Positions 12,301 to 24,060 of a stretch of DNA of 64,000 nucleotides are shown here, piece after piece. Every line of letters starts with the position of its first letter. Within the stretch, counting starts at the first letter, position 1. The notes beneath the pieces are model-generated. The model saw only the letters and a program-made list of their open reading frames with translations. It had not been told where the DNA came from and searched no databases. A program made the translations under genes and the position numbers. Origin of the DNA: Cotesia glomerata (taxonomy: Eukaryota > Arthropoda > Insecta > Hymenoptera > Braconidae); assembly GCF_020080835.1 (NCBI RefSeq), contig NC_058167.1:15523403-15587402 (forward strand), given 5' to 3'.

Positions 12301-14797
12301 CTTCTCCAGGCGGATAAGGAAGAAGTGGAGCTTGGTGAGCTGTTGATGGAGGATACTGATGATCCATTACCTAAATAAATTAAAATAGTTAATATGTGTA
12401 GCTAAACAACGACAAATGTTATTAATTAAAAAATTAAAAAATTAAAAAAAAACATACTGGACCACTATTTGGATCTTCATCGGGTCGCCGAATTTCGGTA
12501 TCATAATGCTGCGTATTTGTATTGTATTGAGTTGAATTGTTTGAAGGGATGTTTTGGTATCCTTTAACAGGATTCATTGACTGATGTACTGGTGCATTAT
12601 GAACTGGATAATCATTACGACGAGATTGTCTTGGTGACAAAGATCTCCGTTTAGTAATTGATCTTACACTTTCCGGACGGCGATTATCTCCACTTCTAAT
12701 TAAGAAAACCATTTATAAATAAAAAAAAAAACTTATCAAGATAATTGTATATTATAAAATTTAAACATACCGCTCGCGGTTGTCTTTGCTAAAACTTTGA
12801 CGACGCTCTCTTGGACGTCTATCTTCTTCATAATCATAATTATAATCTTTTTTCTCATCAGCAACCACGTCGTTACTTTTTTCTGGTGAGCTATTAACTG
12901 ATGGTATTGGTAACAGAGGCTCAGTTCCGGGAGGTGGTGGTGGAACAACTTCTGAGTCTTCTTCAATTATCGATGGATGCACGATAGATTCACTTTCAAC
13001 ATCTAACTTGATCAATTTATCATTAATACCTTTAAATTAAATAAAATTCATTAGATTCTGATTAAACATAAGGTACATTTTGTAATTTACCTGGATCAAC
13101 AGGTGCCTCATAAGTATCTTGTGGAGCTAAAAAATTTTCTGGTTCAGTTGGAACTAATTCTTGAGGTGGTTCTTTAGATTCTACAGGAACAGATACAACA
13201 GAAACTTCTACTTTTTCTTCCTCTACTGGAGGTGCAACAACAGAAACAGGTGCTGTATTTTTAGGAACTATATTTTTTTGAATTGAATGATAAGTTTGCT
13301 GTTTAGCGTAACCAGTTTCATTCTTAAAGTTCATTACTGCATTACGTAAAAATCGACTAGGAATCAAATTTTCTGGTGATATATCTTTTTCCGGGCAATC
13401 GGGGCATTGATGATCTTCAGATTCAAGTAGTAGAGTTCGAATACCTATAAATAATTAAAAAAAAAAAAAAAAAAAATTATATATAAACCACAATGAACAC
13501 TTGTCTGATTAATAGTGATAAATATATAATAATTTACTCCAATAAACTTACATTCATCACAAAAAGAATTGCCACAACATGGAATCATAACTGCATCAGT
13601 TAATAAGTCTTTACATAAATTGCAAAGTAAATCTTCTGGTATTTCTGGTTTTTTGACAATAGGCTCCGGATCATTTGAAAAAGGAGGTCGTTCTTTTTTA
13701 ACTTCTTTATAAGCTTGACTAAAAATAAAAATAAAATAATAAATATTTATAAAAAAAAAAAAAAAAAACAACAGTAAATATAAAGATTTTTTAAATAAAT
13801 TGAGAAAAAAACTTACTGATCAATAGCAGGAACAGCATAATGGCCGGTTGGTGTCATCATGGCACCTGGAACTGATGGGCCTTCGACTGGTACCATAAAA
13901 CTTCGAGGAATTCCAGTGCTTTTTTTAATTTCAATAGGCTCTTGATTTACACCAAGAGGACAATTTTTTATCCAGTGACCAGGTTGATGGCATTTATTAC
14001 AACGATATTTTGGTGGTACTTCACCTGATTGATTAGCACCACGGATTTTCATGTAACTATAAACATAAATTAAATATTTTTTTTAATATAAAATGTAAGA
14101 ATAGTTCCGTTATTAATAATTTACCAAGCTGATGAATACTAATAGTAACATTGCTTGAAATTTTAATTAAAATAACTTTACGTACAAAATTTAACCAAAA
14201 TATTTTATTAAGTAGTAACGAATTAGTGAATTGTTAAATAGATTCAACGATTAACAATACATTTATTGTAAAAAATAAAAGTTATGGAAAAATAATTACT
14301 TTGATGGATCATAGTCCTGTGTTGATTGAGTCATCATGGCTCGGATTTTATCTTCTTCGGATCCATCTAACCGGGTTAAATCAACAGCATGACCTAAATT
14401 AGATTCATCTTTCAAGTTAACAAATGATTGTGGTTCAGACCGGTTCCACGATCTTTTTTGTTGAACTGTTAAAGGTATCCTGGCAACAATAAGACTTGTG
14501 TTTTTCGGAATAAGGATATTGTCATCCGTGTAATCTATATATATAAAAAAAAAAAAAAAAATATTTATTTGTTAAAAATTAGTATATGCAATTAAAAAGG
14601 ATATAATTGATATAAAAATTTTGAAACTTACCTTCTTTTGTCTCGGCATTAGTGATAAGAAGATCAAAATCAGCATTTTTTCCAAAGCGTTTTTGATGAA
14701 AAATGGCTTTCTTAAGATCAGCCACTGAGATATTTAAACCATCAAAAGATACGATATGTGACTCTAAAGATGTTTTAAATTTATAATGCACAGACAT
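3360..14797 (-). CDS. RBBP6: E3 ubiquitin-protein ligase RBBP6 (Snama): DWNN, zinc knuckle and RING
   Basis: Fifteen exons on the minus strand: 14632-14797, 14300-14534, 13817-14056, 13552-13718, 13091-13444, 12771-13029, 12458-12695, 12046-12370, 11904-11970, 11536-11820, 11245-11418, 10858-11142, 6144-6362, 5794-6051 and 3360-5709. Together they encode about 1873 residues. The ubiquitin-like DWNN domain starts at Met1 (MSVHYKFKTSLES). A CCHC zinc knuckle (C153, C156, H161, C166) is followed by a RING/U-box with C246, C249, C261, C262, C267, C270, H281, C283 and C286. Downstream come a Pro-rich part, an SR-rich part with DPLEAFERML, and a 783-residue Lys/Glu/Ser-rich last exon with ten consecutive His codons at 4146-4175. 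The family acts in the nucleus in pre-mRNA 3'-end processing and as a p53/YB-1 ubiquitin ligase. Most introns are short; that between exons 12 and 13 is 4.5 kb. The donor at 6143 (GTGGAAC) is weak but keeps the frame. Confidence 0.93.
6363..10857 (-). other. Large AT-rich intron of RBBP6
   Basis: This 4.5 kb intron interrupts a gene whose other introns are mostly under 250 bases. It is very AT-rich with several poly(A) tracts (near 6750, 9505 and 10590). No ORF in it, on either strand, shows a domain, codon bias or conserved motif; the 62-residue ORF at 8629-8817 looks like chance. No inverted terminal repeats were recognised. Confidence 0.6.
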
Positions 14798-15784
14798 TGT
14801 AATAATAATAACAACTGAATTTTCAAATAGTAAAAAATATAATTTATCTTAATTACACGTTACAGACATACATAGTGTATGGCCAAACACACAGGTCTTT
14901 GCTTTTTTTTTTTTTTTTTTTCAAAATATCAATTATATTCGTAAAATATAACACAGTATTTATTAAATGAATTATCTACATAGTGACTTAACTTAAAAAC
15001 AACAATAATAAAAGTAATTAAGACAATAATACAATTGTTGAACTAGATATCCAAGCAACGAAAATCGATCAATCCATTTGTTTAAGGTTAAGGTTTAAAG
15101 ATTAATGCATATATAAACGCATCATCTCCAATTATAATTAGCTATCCAGGTGTCGCTCTGATGAAAGGCATTCCAGGCATTCTGGGTAATTTTTTTCAAT
15201 CTAACATTTGATTGGCAGAAAAATATTTCTGTCTTTCAGTCTCAGCGTCGCCCAACGATTCATAGAAATAAACCTTTCAAACTGCATTGAAAATTGAAAC
15301 GAAACACAAGTCTTTGTAAAAAAGAATAATTCAATTATTTATTTCAAGAATATCAATATTGATTGAATAGATTATTTTTTATAATTAATAATATTTTTTT
15401 GCTAAAAAAATGAATTATTAAAAGCATCATTATCATTTTTAACTGCAAAAGAATTTATGTAGAGTCTCATCAGATAGAAAACCGCCTGTATGATTCGCGT
15501 ACGTTGTATATAATCGAAAGAGAAATAAATACCGGATTCGGTATTCTTCGGCTTTTATCGTTTGTAGTTAGCAGTAAACTTCGGGTTAAATATTTTTGAC
15601 TCGGTGACATGTGACTCGTTGAAGTACATAGTAAATGGAGTAAAGGTTATAATCACATTATTTGCTTAAGAATTTAACCGAAAAAATATTATTATTAATA
15701 TTTAAAGTTTTAAATAATTATAATTAAAATTAAAATTAATTAAGAATCTATAATAATAACTTTAGAAACTATTAACAAACAAAA
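14798..15784. promoter_or_regulatory. Divergent promoter region, RBBP6 and MPHOSPH6
   Basis: The 987 bases separating the RBBP6 start codon (minus) from the MPHOSPH6 start codon (plus) must carry both 5' regions. Base composition rises from very AT-rich near RBBP6 to more mixed sequence at 15130-15260 and 15480-15620. The latter includes the inverted motif ATACCGGATTCGGTAT at about 15529-15544. No TATA box could be assigned. Promoter status is inferred from gene arrangement only. Confidence 0.45.
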
Positions 15785-16392
15785 ATGGAGAAGGTACAAT
15801 TGTCTAAGAGTATTTTACAAATGAAGGTAAATATAATTTTATATTCTAAAATGTTTCTTTATAAATTTTAGTTTAAACTAATTGAATAATAATTTTTATA
15901 GTTTATGAAAAGAACAAAAGAGAAGGTTGACAAAGAAAAATTTCAAATGGAAGGAGAAGAGTATTTTGAAAACCAATTGACGACAAAAATGAAAAAAGAA
16001 TCGTAAGTTAAAAAGTTATTTATTTTTATTATATTATAATTAAAAACTGAAATTTATTTATTTATTTATTTATAATTTTTAGTGGGAAATATGTTATGGA
16101 ATCAAGTTACGTGTTCTGTGAACAATTAGTAGATGGAAGGCTCAGTTTTCGTGGAATGAATCCTGAAATTGAAAAATTAATGGAGCAAGAAAATAACTTG
16201 AAAAATTTAAAAGAAGAGATAAAACGAGAAACAGAAGTTTCTGATGAACAAATGGCGAAACGTTTCAAGTCGTCACAAGTCAAGACAATGGGAAAAAAAT
16301 TTCAAACTAAAAAAAATCGTCATATAAGATTTCCATCTGACGATGAAGATGAAGTCAAAAATAAAAATGCTTTTTTAAAACCAAAAGATTAA
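15785..16392 (+). CDS. MPHOSPH6: M-phase phosphoprotein 6 homologue (nuclear exosome cofactor)
   Basis: Exons 15785-15826, 15902-16002 and 16083-16392 encode 150 residues, close to the roughly 160 of the vertebrate protein. Conserved blocks appear in the family order. These are LSKSILQMKFM at residues 6-16, the core GRLSFRGMNPEIEKLM at about 66-81, SDEQMAKRF near residue 100, GKKF, and a terminal FLKPKD. MPP6 proteins bind the nuclear RNA exosome and help process 5.8S rRNA and related transcripts. The protein is highly charged with no membrane segment. An AATAAA lies about 95 bases after the stop. The gene diverges from RBBP6 and is followed in the same orientation by MRPL46. Confidence 0.92.
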
Positions 16393-17177
16393 ATATTTCT
16401 TTTAAATCTAACTTTACGTCAAGAAATTTTACAATTTTTTATAATACTGAGATTAAAAAACATCTGACAATTTTTAGGATTTTTTTTAATAAATAAATTA
16501 TTATCAACGAATTGAGAAAAAAATAATCCACCTACAAGAAGTTGAAAAAAACTATGAATGTACATTTTTTTTTTTTCTCAATGTTTTTTTAGTACTCATT
16601 TATTTCTTGAGTAAAATCAATAAATTATCAGATGTAAACTGACTTTAGTTCGATTAATTTTTCGTAGAATTAATTTGTAAATAATGTACATACATAAGTT
16701 TATTAAAACAAAAGTTTTTCCGCAAGTTCAATTTATATTTTTTACCTTAACATTACAAAATTTTTTATAAATTACTTTATTTATATCTTAATTATTACAA
16801 GAACAATTTAAAACATTTATGATTTGTATTAAATGACATATATGTAAAAAATGATCATAAAGAAAAAAGAATATTAAATTTTTATAAACAATAGCTGCCA
16901 TTTTATTAAAGATATCAAGTCGTCCAACAAATTACGGGCTTATATCCTTTTCGTATAAGCGAAGCTTACCGAAAAAACTTATTTATCTAAAAAGAGAAAA
17001 ACCGAGTCGCCATCTACAGATAAATTTTTTTTCCTATTTGTAATAATTCGAAAAGACAAATCTCGATTGGATATTATCATTATAAATTGTATACACAATC
17101 TTAACCCTCAACATATTATTCTACGATTAATTTGTTTATTAATTTAAAAAATAGTAGTGATTAGAAAATAATAAAAA
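16393..17177. other. Intergenic region, MPHOSPH6 to MRPL46
   Basis: AT-rich spacer holding the MPHOSPH6 3' end and the MRPL46 promoter. The only composition shift is at 16915-17020, immediately before MRPL46, where the sequence is GC-richer and contains CGCCATCT at 17008-17015. No coding potential is seen. Confidence 0.5.
16488..16493 (+). terminator. Candidate poly(A) signal of MPHOSPH6
   Basis: AATAAA about 95 bases after the MPHOSPH6 stop codon and followed by AT-rich sequence. It is the first canonical hexamer downstream of the gene. Cleavage site not determined. Confidence 0.45.
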
Positions 17178-18128
17178 ATGTTGAAACAGTCATTTAAATT
17201 TTATACTTGTATCAACAGTTTATCAAGTAAGTACTTATTGAGCCAATTTAAATGAAAGGGTTAAATAATTTAGTTTTAAATGAAATATTTGATAAATTAT
17301 TACAGATCAATTAAAATGCCAAATGAGCACGGCGACTCGCGAAAAATGGGACCTGCTTAGTGCAATTTGTGTTGAAAGACATCCAATAATAACAGCACCT
17401 AAAACTGAAATTGAAGAAAATTTTCAGGGTTTACTGGATGAGATTGAGCTGGAGAACAGCTTAAAGTGTGATCACGAATTGAACGTAGAAAACGAAAAGC
17501 GAAAAGACGAAAAGATAAAAAAAGGTATGATTGATTTAGACGCAGATGTTATTATCTCAATGCGTGCTCAAGACATAGAGGACCAGGGTGATGCCGAATT
17601 GAAGGAATTTAAATTTGCTTCTCGTATTACTGAAGCTGATTTAAAAAATATAACCAGTTCTCTAGAGAGAAAATTGGACAAAACTTTGTTTCTTTGTGTT
17701 CAACAGAAAATTGGTAACGATAATTTATGGCTACCTCCCCAAGGGCTTAGAGAACAAGGAGAGAATATGAGACAGGTAATTTATTGTAACTGTTTGCTTA
17801 TTTTTTTTAAATAATCAATATATAGTAACTTTAAATTTGTCTATAGGCAGCTGAAAGAATTTTACAAAAGACTTGTGGAGAAAATTTAAGCGTAAGAATT
17901 TACGGAAATGCACCCATGGGATTTTATAAGTATGTTTATCCAAAAACGGTCCGCGAAAATGGTTCACGAGGCGCTAAAATATTTTACTATCTGGCCAGGT
18001 ACGTTAACGGCACCCTTCCTAGTAATCTCAAGTACCAGTGGCTCGATAGAGATGAATTAAAACAAGCTCTACCAAAACCCATTTATAAAAGTGTTTCTGA
18101 GTTTCTTATTCCTGAACAACCATCTTAA
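17178..18128 (+). CDS. MRPL46: Mitochondrial large ribosomal subunit protein mL46
   Basis: Exons 17178-17226, 17306-17775 and 17847-18128 encode 266 residues. The first 25 or so residues (MLKQSFKFYTCINSLSSNQLKCQ) are basic and amphipathic without acidic residues, as expected for a mitochondrial targeting peptide. Family hallmarks follow: EKWDLLSAICVERHPIITAPKTEIE, then DLDADVIISMRAQD, LWLPPQG and YFYLARYVNGTL-like KIFYYLARYVNGTL. The fold is Nudix-like, but the box around GLREQGENMRQAAERIL lacks the REx2EExGU metal-binding residues, so it is structural rather than catalytic, as is usual for mL46. The protein belongs to the mitoribosomal large subunit. The 3' end converges with BUD23, with 97 bases between stop codons. 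Confidence 0.93.
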
Positions 18129-18174
18129 TTAATTGCTTAAAAATAATGTAAATAAGTAACAAACTTAGTATTTC

Positions 18175-18188
18175 AATAAATTTTTATT
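18175..18188. terminator. Overlapping convergent poly(A) signals for MRPL46 and BUD23
   Basis: AATAAATTTTTATT reads as AATAAA on the plus strand (18175-18180) and AATAAA on the minus strand (18183-18188). The plus hexamer is 47 bases after the MRPL46 stop and the minus hexamer 38 bases after the BUD23 stop. Each lies at a normal distance for 3'-end cleavage, so the two transcripts probably overlap by a few tens of bases. Confidence 0.6.
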
Positions 18189-18225
18189 TAATTATATATA
18201 AAAAAAAAAAAGTCTTTTAATTAAA

Positions 18226-19282
18226 TTAAAACTTTCTCCAATTAAATCCACTCCGTCTTCTTCCAGTATACTTAGTGTCTTCACGTGTATCTTTACCCTG
18301 TCGTCTTCTTCTTTCTTTTTTCTCCAAAATCCAATTTCCTCCTTTCTTCAAAGATTTTCCACGTTGAGTGTCACGCTTTGTGACGTGTTTACCAGCGTGA
18401 GCTGACTCTGATTCGTCCCCTAGAGCTTTTGGCATTGGCATATTGCCTCCAGTCATCAAAACAAGGAAAAATTTTTTGGCCTTGGTACTGTTTGGATAGT
18501 CGACGACAACACCACCGAAGAAACCAGCTTTCGTAGCCTGTGTCGTCACTAATTCTACTTGCTCGCTGTTTTCTGGATAAAATTGGAATACAGCTCTTGC
18601 ATTTCGTGACAAACATGCGAAAAGAGATGTGAAAAACTTGTTAAGTCGTTTGACAGGATTGTGACTCTTTTTGTCAGCATTGCAAAGCCACTGGAGCGCG
18701 GATATACTAATAGCCCCATCAAAAGTACCAGCTCTGAAAGGCAATCCTTGTCCAATGTCGTTTAAAATCAAATCACCTTCTACTTCACGTTCTCGAGCCA
18801 CATCTGTGTTATAATTTTTTTTTCAATTAATTTAGTGATAAATATACAGTTTAAATAAATGGTTAATAAATATTTACCCAACATTGCTGAAGATATGTCA
18901 ACGCCAACCCACTGGTGATCGTTGTCTGTCAAAACGGAGCCACTTAAACCAGAGCCACAGCCAATGTCTAGGATAAAACACGTCTCTTCTGGTAAAACAA
19001 GCAGCTCCAAAGCTCTTTCAGTCATTTTTTCTTGAATTTCCATCATTCTTGAACTGTTTATTATTTTATTAATACATTTTTCAATCATTCATTCAAAAAA
19101 ATAAACAAAACTTACTTTGATGTATATTTTCTTGCCTCGGATTCATTATAAAACTGTTTAAATAATAAAAAATATCAATTAGGTGTTTATTAAAAATAAA
19201 AAAATAAATAGATTCGATAGAGAAAAAAAAAATAAATAATTACCACTTCTGGTGGTGCCAGATGTTCGGGTCTTCTTGCCAT
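18226..19282 (-). CDS. BUD23: 18S rRNA (guanine-N7)-methyltransferase BUD23 (WBSCR22)
   Basis: Exons on the minus strand are 19244-19282, 19116-19153, 18878-19053 and 18226-18803, encoding 276 residues. The start is MARRPEHLAPPEVFYNESEA, as in the family. The class I SAM-binding motif I is ILDIGCGSGLSG at about residues 53-64, then WVGVDIS, GDLILNDIGQGLPF, and the BUD23-specific FDGAISISALQWLCNA and YPNSTKAKKFFLVL. The C terminus is the conserved basic tail ILEKKERRRRQG...YTGRRR. BUD23 with its partner TRMT112 methylates a guanine in 18S rRNA during small-subunit maturation in the nucleus. Length and motifs are complete. It shares a promoter region with CDC45 and converges with MRPL46. Confidence 0.95.
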
Positions 19283-19801
19283 ATTTTTAATACTAACAAT
19301 AAAGTTGATTTCAATTTATAAAATAACAGAGAACTATTAACAGAAATCACATGTGCGCATTTAAGGTTAATCATTATTATGAATTATTATCTATTTATCA
19401 AAATTCAACTAAAGATGGCGAAGTTGTATTCATAAGAATTTGCTCATCAATATAAATAATTAATTTTTTTCTATAATGATATAAATACAATTACTTAAAA
19501 AAAAAAAAAAAAAAAAATAAACAGTTATTATTGTCAGATTGTTAAATAGTTAATCATAAAAATTAATGGATTTATATTAATTAAATGTTTAAATTTTGGC
19601 GGTAAATTAGATCCCTATGCCAGTGCTGCTGTCTAGTGGGTGATATTTGAATTAATGTTTTCGCGGCAACCGTTAGCGTACTTATAACCAAGGAAACACA
19701 CAAATACACACCGGAGGATCTCGTCCCAATTGTTTGAACGTTAATAATTAAACAAACTCTGGACGAGTTAAATACATTTAAATGACGTAAATAAAGGCAT
19801 A
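19283..19801. promoter_or_regulatory. Bidirectional promoter region of BUD23 and CDC45
   Basis: Only 519 bases separate the two divergent start codons. Two strings match the E2F consensus (TTTSSCGC): TTTTGGCGGTAAA at 19594-19606 and TTTTCGCGGC at 19658-19667, both within about 210 bases of the CDC45 ATG. CDC45 is a classic E2F-regulated replication gene in animals, so the match is biologically sensible but unproven here. On the BUD23 side, AGATGGCG occurs at 19413-19420. A poly(A) tract at about 19498-19517 separates the two halves. Confidence 0.55.
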
Positions 19802-22020
19802 ATGTTTGTGGAGGATCTTAGCAATGATTTCTACGGTATAGTACAAGGAAAGGTCAGTGATTTATAATAATATTAATTTACTATTTTGATTGTTAAAGTT
19901 ACTTAACCCAACAATCAAGGTTATCAATCATTCTATTGTCAATTAATTGACCTTCAATTTTTTTCTGTAAAAATCATTAATTAATTGATAATTATTGATT
20001 TTTATTAAATTCTTAATATTCCAATAAAATAATTATTTGAATCTAATTAATAGTAATAATAATGAATGTGTGTTAATTTATTGTTGATCAGAGATGTTTG
20101 TTGCTGGTTAATTTTGACGTTGACGCTATTTGTGCTTGTAAAATACTCCAACAACTATTTAAAAATGACAACATCGTCTACACTCTTGCTCCAGTACAAG
20201 GACTTAAAGATTTGATAAAAGCATATGAAGACAATGCCGAGGAGGTAACTATAATTATTTAAATAAATATAATTTAATTGACAAATATTTATTCATAATT
20301 ATTAACGATTGAATTAATTTAAAAAGTATTAGGTAAATTAATTAAATGAATATTTACAGATTAAATATGTTATTATGATTAATTGTGGAAGTACTATTGA
20401 TATTGTTGAGATACTAGAGCCCCCAGAAGATATTATATTTTTTGTTATCGATAGTCATCGGCCTTACGATTTGTGCAATGTCTATTCAGAAGGACAGATA
20501 CGTATTCTTGGCAAACCAAGCGACGATGAAGAGATACCCGAATATGATGAAATATTTCGTGAAGATTCGGTAATTATTTATTTAATTATTATTATTATTA
20601 TTATTATTATTAATTTATATTGTTCGTTTGTTTTTTAGTCTGATGAAGAAGATCAAGAGGAGGAGGAGGATGATGATAATTCAGACGAGGAAATGGTGGA
20701 ATCACGTCAAGCAAAGCGTCGTCGTCTAAATGAAGAGGATTTGTTGAAACGACGAGCACGACGTGAGTGGGAGGAAAAACGTGATACTATTTTGTTCAAC
20801 TACATGCAGTACAGCTACTACAGTAAGTCTAGCGCAGTTATTATTTATGAAATGGCATGGAAAATGTCTAAAGACAGCTTGAATATGGTTTGGTGGGCAA
20901 TTGTTGGATCCTCGGAGCAATCTATTCTAAATAAAATAGAATCTAGTGAGAGTGTACTGGAAATAGGCCGTCTGCAGAGTCATGTATCGCGACTAAGTCA
21001 TCGTCAGGGTGTTGATTCAGATCAACAGCAGCTCAGCGCAGCAAAAGTAACTTACGATAAAGATATACAGTTGGCTCTGTATCGTCATTGGACAGTTGAG
21101 GCAAGTTTGAGACATTCAATGACAACAGCAGTGTCTTTGAGACTTTGGTCAATACGGGGAGATCAGCGCCTTCGTGGGCTGCTTGCCGAAATGGGATTGC
21201 CATTAGATCAATCAAAACAGCGATTCACTGCTATGGATTTAAATTTAAGGCTTGAATTTCGGGAAATGATTGAACGATTGGCCTCCAAGTACAACGTTGA
21301 CAGTATTGTAGGTGCTAGTTTTACGATACAGTCAGGGTATACTTTTAAATATTGCGCTTCGGATATTGTTTATGCAATGTTGGCTTTATTGGAATCATCA
21401 ACAAAAGATCGTTCTCCTCAGCACTGTTTTCTCGACGCGCTCGACTGTTTATCACTTAAAAAAAAGCAAGTACTCCAACGGGGTATTGAGAAAGCTAAAT
21501 TAATGCTGAGTAATATATTCAAAACAGCTCAAGGTATTTTGGAAATGAAACAAGTTATGAATGCTGGATCATTCCTGTACGTAACCATTCCAGAAGGTAC
21601 CCTTGATAGTCGATTGTTTGCTCATCCACATCCCCTTATAATGCTTGCCCAATTCACATTGAAAGCCTACGTTGAAACATCCAAAAGACATACACGGATT
21701 CTACCGATGCTTGCTTCAGCAACTTTTAATCCTGATGAGAGTACTTGTATATTAGTTGGTGTGCCGCCTGTTTGTGAGGATCAACCCAGAAGTTTATTCG
21801 GCAAAGCTTTTGAACAGGCGGCTAAAAACACTAACGCTCACATTGAATCTGATTATTTTGATACAACAAGTAAGTATTTTTAATATTATTATTTATTTTT
21901 ATCTAGTTTTAAGTTATTTAAATAAATTAATTATTTATTTATTTATTTATTTCAGTAATAAGACTGAAAATCGAAGAACGCCCCAAGTTCTTTGACGCAC
22001 TGGCTGCTCTTCTTACATAA
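19802..22020 (+). CDS. CDC45: Replication initiation factor CDC45
   Basis: Exons 19802-19852, 20092-20244, 20360-20569, 20639-21869 and 21956-22020 encode 569 residues, matching the roughly 566 of human CDC45. The N terminus has the RecJ/DHH-like core (LLLVNFDVDAICACKILQ, then VIMINCG and FFVIDSHRPYDLCNVY), where nuclease residues are not fully retained, as is normal for CDC45. A long acidic stretch followed by a basic RQAKRRR segment lies at about residues 139-166. The remainder carries typical CDC45 features: YYSKSSAVIIYEMAW, LYRHWTVEASLRHSM and the C-terminal RLKIEERPKFFDAL. CDC45 joins MCM2-7 and GINS to form the CMG replicative helicase in the nucleus. The start ATG is chosen because MFVEDL is the family start. 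Confidence 0.96.
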
Positions 22021-22659
22021 ATACCACATCAAATTAATTTACAATGTATTTTTAATTTTATTATATTTAATTTATCATATAAAATTCAAAGCAAATGAAT
22101 TAGATTTACGCGACTTTTTTTTTTTTTTTTTTTTACTTTTCTTGATCAACGATTAATAATAAAACTAATATAGTAAATATTACGGTATTTTTCTAAGAAT
22201 GTATATAGATATTATATTTCATATTTGTAATAAGTCATCAAATTTGTACGAAGCTCTAATTACATAATTTTTACTTTGTTAGTCTATAAAATAATTAAAT
22301 AATAATAATAATAATATAAATATAACGCGAACTTTTAATAGAATAGATACAAAAAAATAAAATCAAATTCAATTCTTTTGTAAATAAACTTTGTTGTAAT
22401 GAACTTTTATGAAATTAATTATTATTAGTTTTTTTTTTTTTTTGTCTTTTTTAAGTGTGACAATGCATTAAATGTAGAAATAAAATATCGTTTGACTAAT
22501 CCATGTTTGTTATTATTATTTATTGAATACTGATTTAAAATCTCCGCTACTCTATCGTACACATTTTTTTTTCTTCTCAATATTGCAAGCAATTATATTT
22601 TATACAGCATATTTTTTAATTATTCATATGTATAAAATTGATAAGAGAATTTATTTATT
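22021..22659. other. Convergent 3' intergenic region, CDC45 and NXN
   Basis: AT-rich sequence between the CDC45 and NXN stop codons. It contains several AATAAA hexamers on both strands (for example plus-strand ones near 22158 and 22356) and T-runs near 22118 and 22431. The two 3' ends cannot be placed more exactly. Confidence 0.5.
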
Positions 22660-24024
22660 TTATGAGGATATTTTTTCATTATTGACGGACTTTTGGGAGG
22701 CGGCAATTTTATTTATTGGTAATTTGTTATTCCTAAATCCGTCAACAAATAGCTGGACGGAATCAACAGTGATTTCAGCCCCGTCTTCCATAACCGCGTA
22801 GACTCCTCGCGGTATGTCGATGGCTGTTAGCAATGGTACTGCGTCATCCAGACCAACAAATTCACGTAAAATATCGGATGTCTCACACTAAAAATATAAA
22901 TATCAAATAATTATTATTTTATCGATTAAATTAATTTTTATTTGTAAACTTACATCGAGTGCTATATAAAATTGTAGAGTATCATCAGGATCATCATAAT
23001 TAGGGTCGTAGTCTGGTCTATCTCTCCTGTAAGTTTCAGCAGCGGGTAAAAGAACACTTTCACCAAATTGTATTTCACAATCTTCTCCCTCCGAAGCTAG
23101 TAGAATAAAAAATAATGATTAAATATTTTTATAATATAAATTATTTATAATAAAAAAAAAAAAAAAAATAAACTTACCAACAAATAAAATAATTGCCGGG
23201 GCATCGTGTAAAGAAGTAGCATATTTTTCCGTTAATATATTAACCAGTCTGGTGGTCCATGGAAAGTTCTGGAAATAAAAAAAAAAAATTATTCAGGCAT
23301 AAAATAAATATCCTCTAGCAGTAGGATAAATAAAAAAGAAAAAGAAGATAATAAATGTATATGGCAAAAAAGAGTGTGAGACAGAAATAAAAGTAAATAA
23401 TGTAGTTTTTTGTAAGAAAGAAACATTTACCAGTCCCTCAGGATCTTCGAGGAGTTCAGCCCGACCCTCAAGAGTGATGATATTGTCCCGAGGATCAAGA
23501 ATGACAAGTGTAGGAATAGCTTGTACGTCAAGTGCTATTGCCAATTTTTTTCTTCGTTCCTCGTGTGTAAACGGTATCCTCAACCACGGCATTGATTCAA
23601 TATGTACGTTATAAGATTCTTCACTCCTGAAATTAATATTTATCTGACATCAGATTATTTTTTATTATTTATAATTTATTATCAGCCAACATGTAACCGT
23701 ACTTTTAGTTTTAGTACCAACTGATCCTTAACTCCCAACGGCGCTAACTAATTTATAACTTTCCCTCCACTCAATTAACTATTATTATTTATTATCATCA
23801 TTATTATTATTATTATTATTATTACTACACTGTAGAAACTTTAATCGTTATAAAATATTAAAGTTTTAAAGTTTAATAATAAAAAAATGAAATTATAAAA
23901 CTGATAAATATTTTTAAGTTAGGTAATAAATTATTTGACATTTAGAAGTATCAAGGGCCAATTTATTATCGACTAGACTTCAGGTCACCCTTATTATATA
24001 CAATATAAGGTTTATTTCTTGATC

Positions 24025-24060
<36 letters not shown>

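Noticed and set aside
15150..15250. CTGATGA string followed by CTGA-like motifs, resembling a C/D box snoRNA.
   Set aside because: The first base of the C box does not fit, no terminal stem could be found, and it lies in a promoter region.
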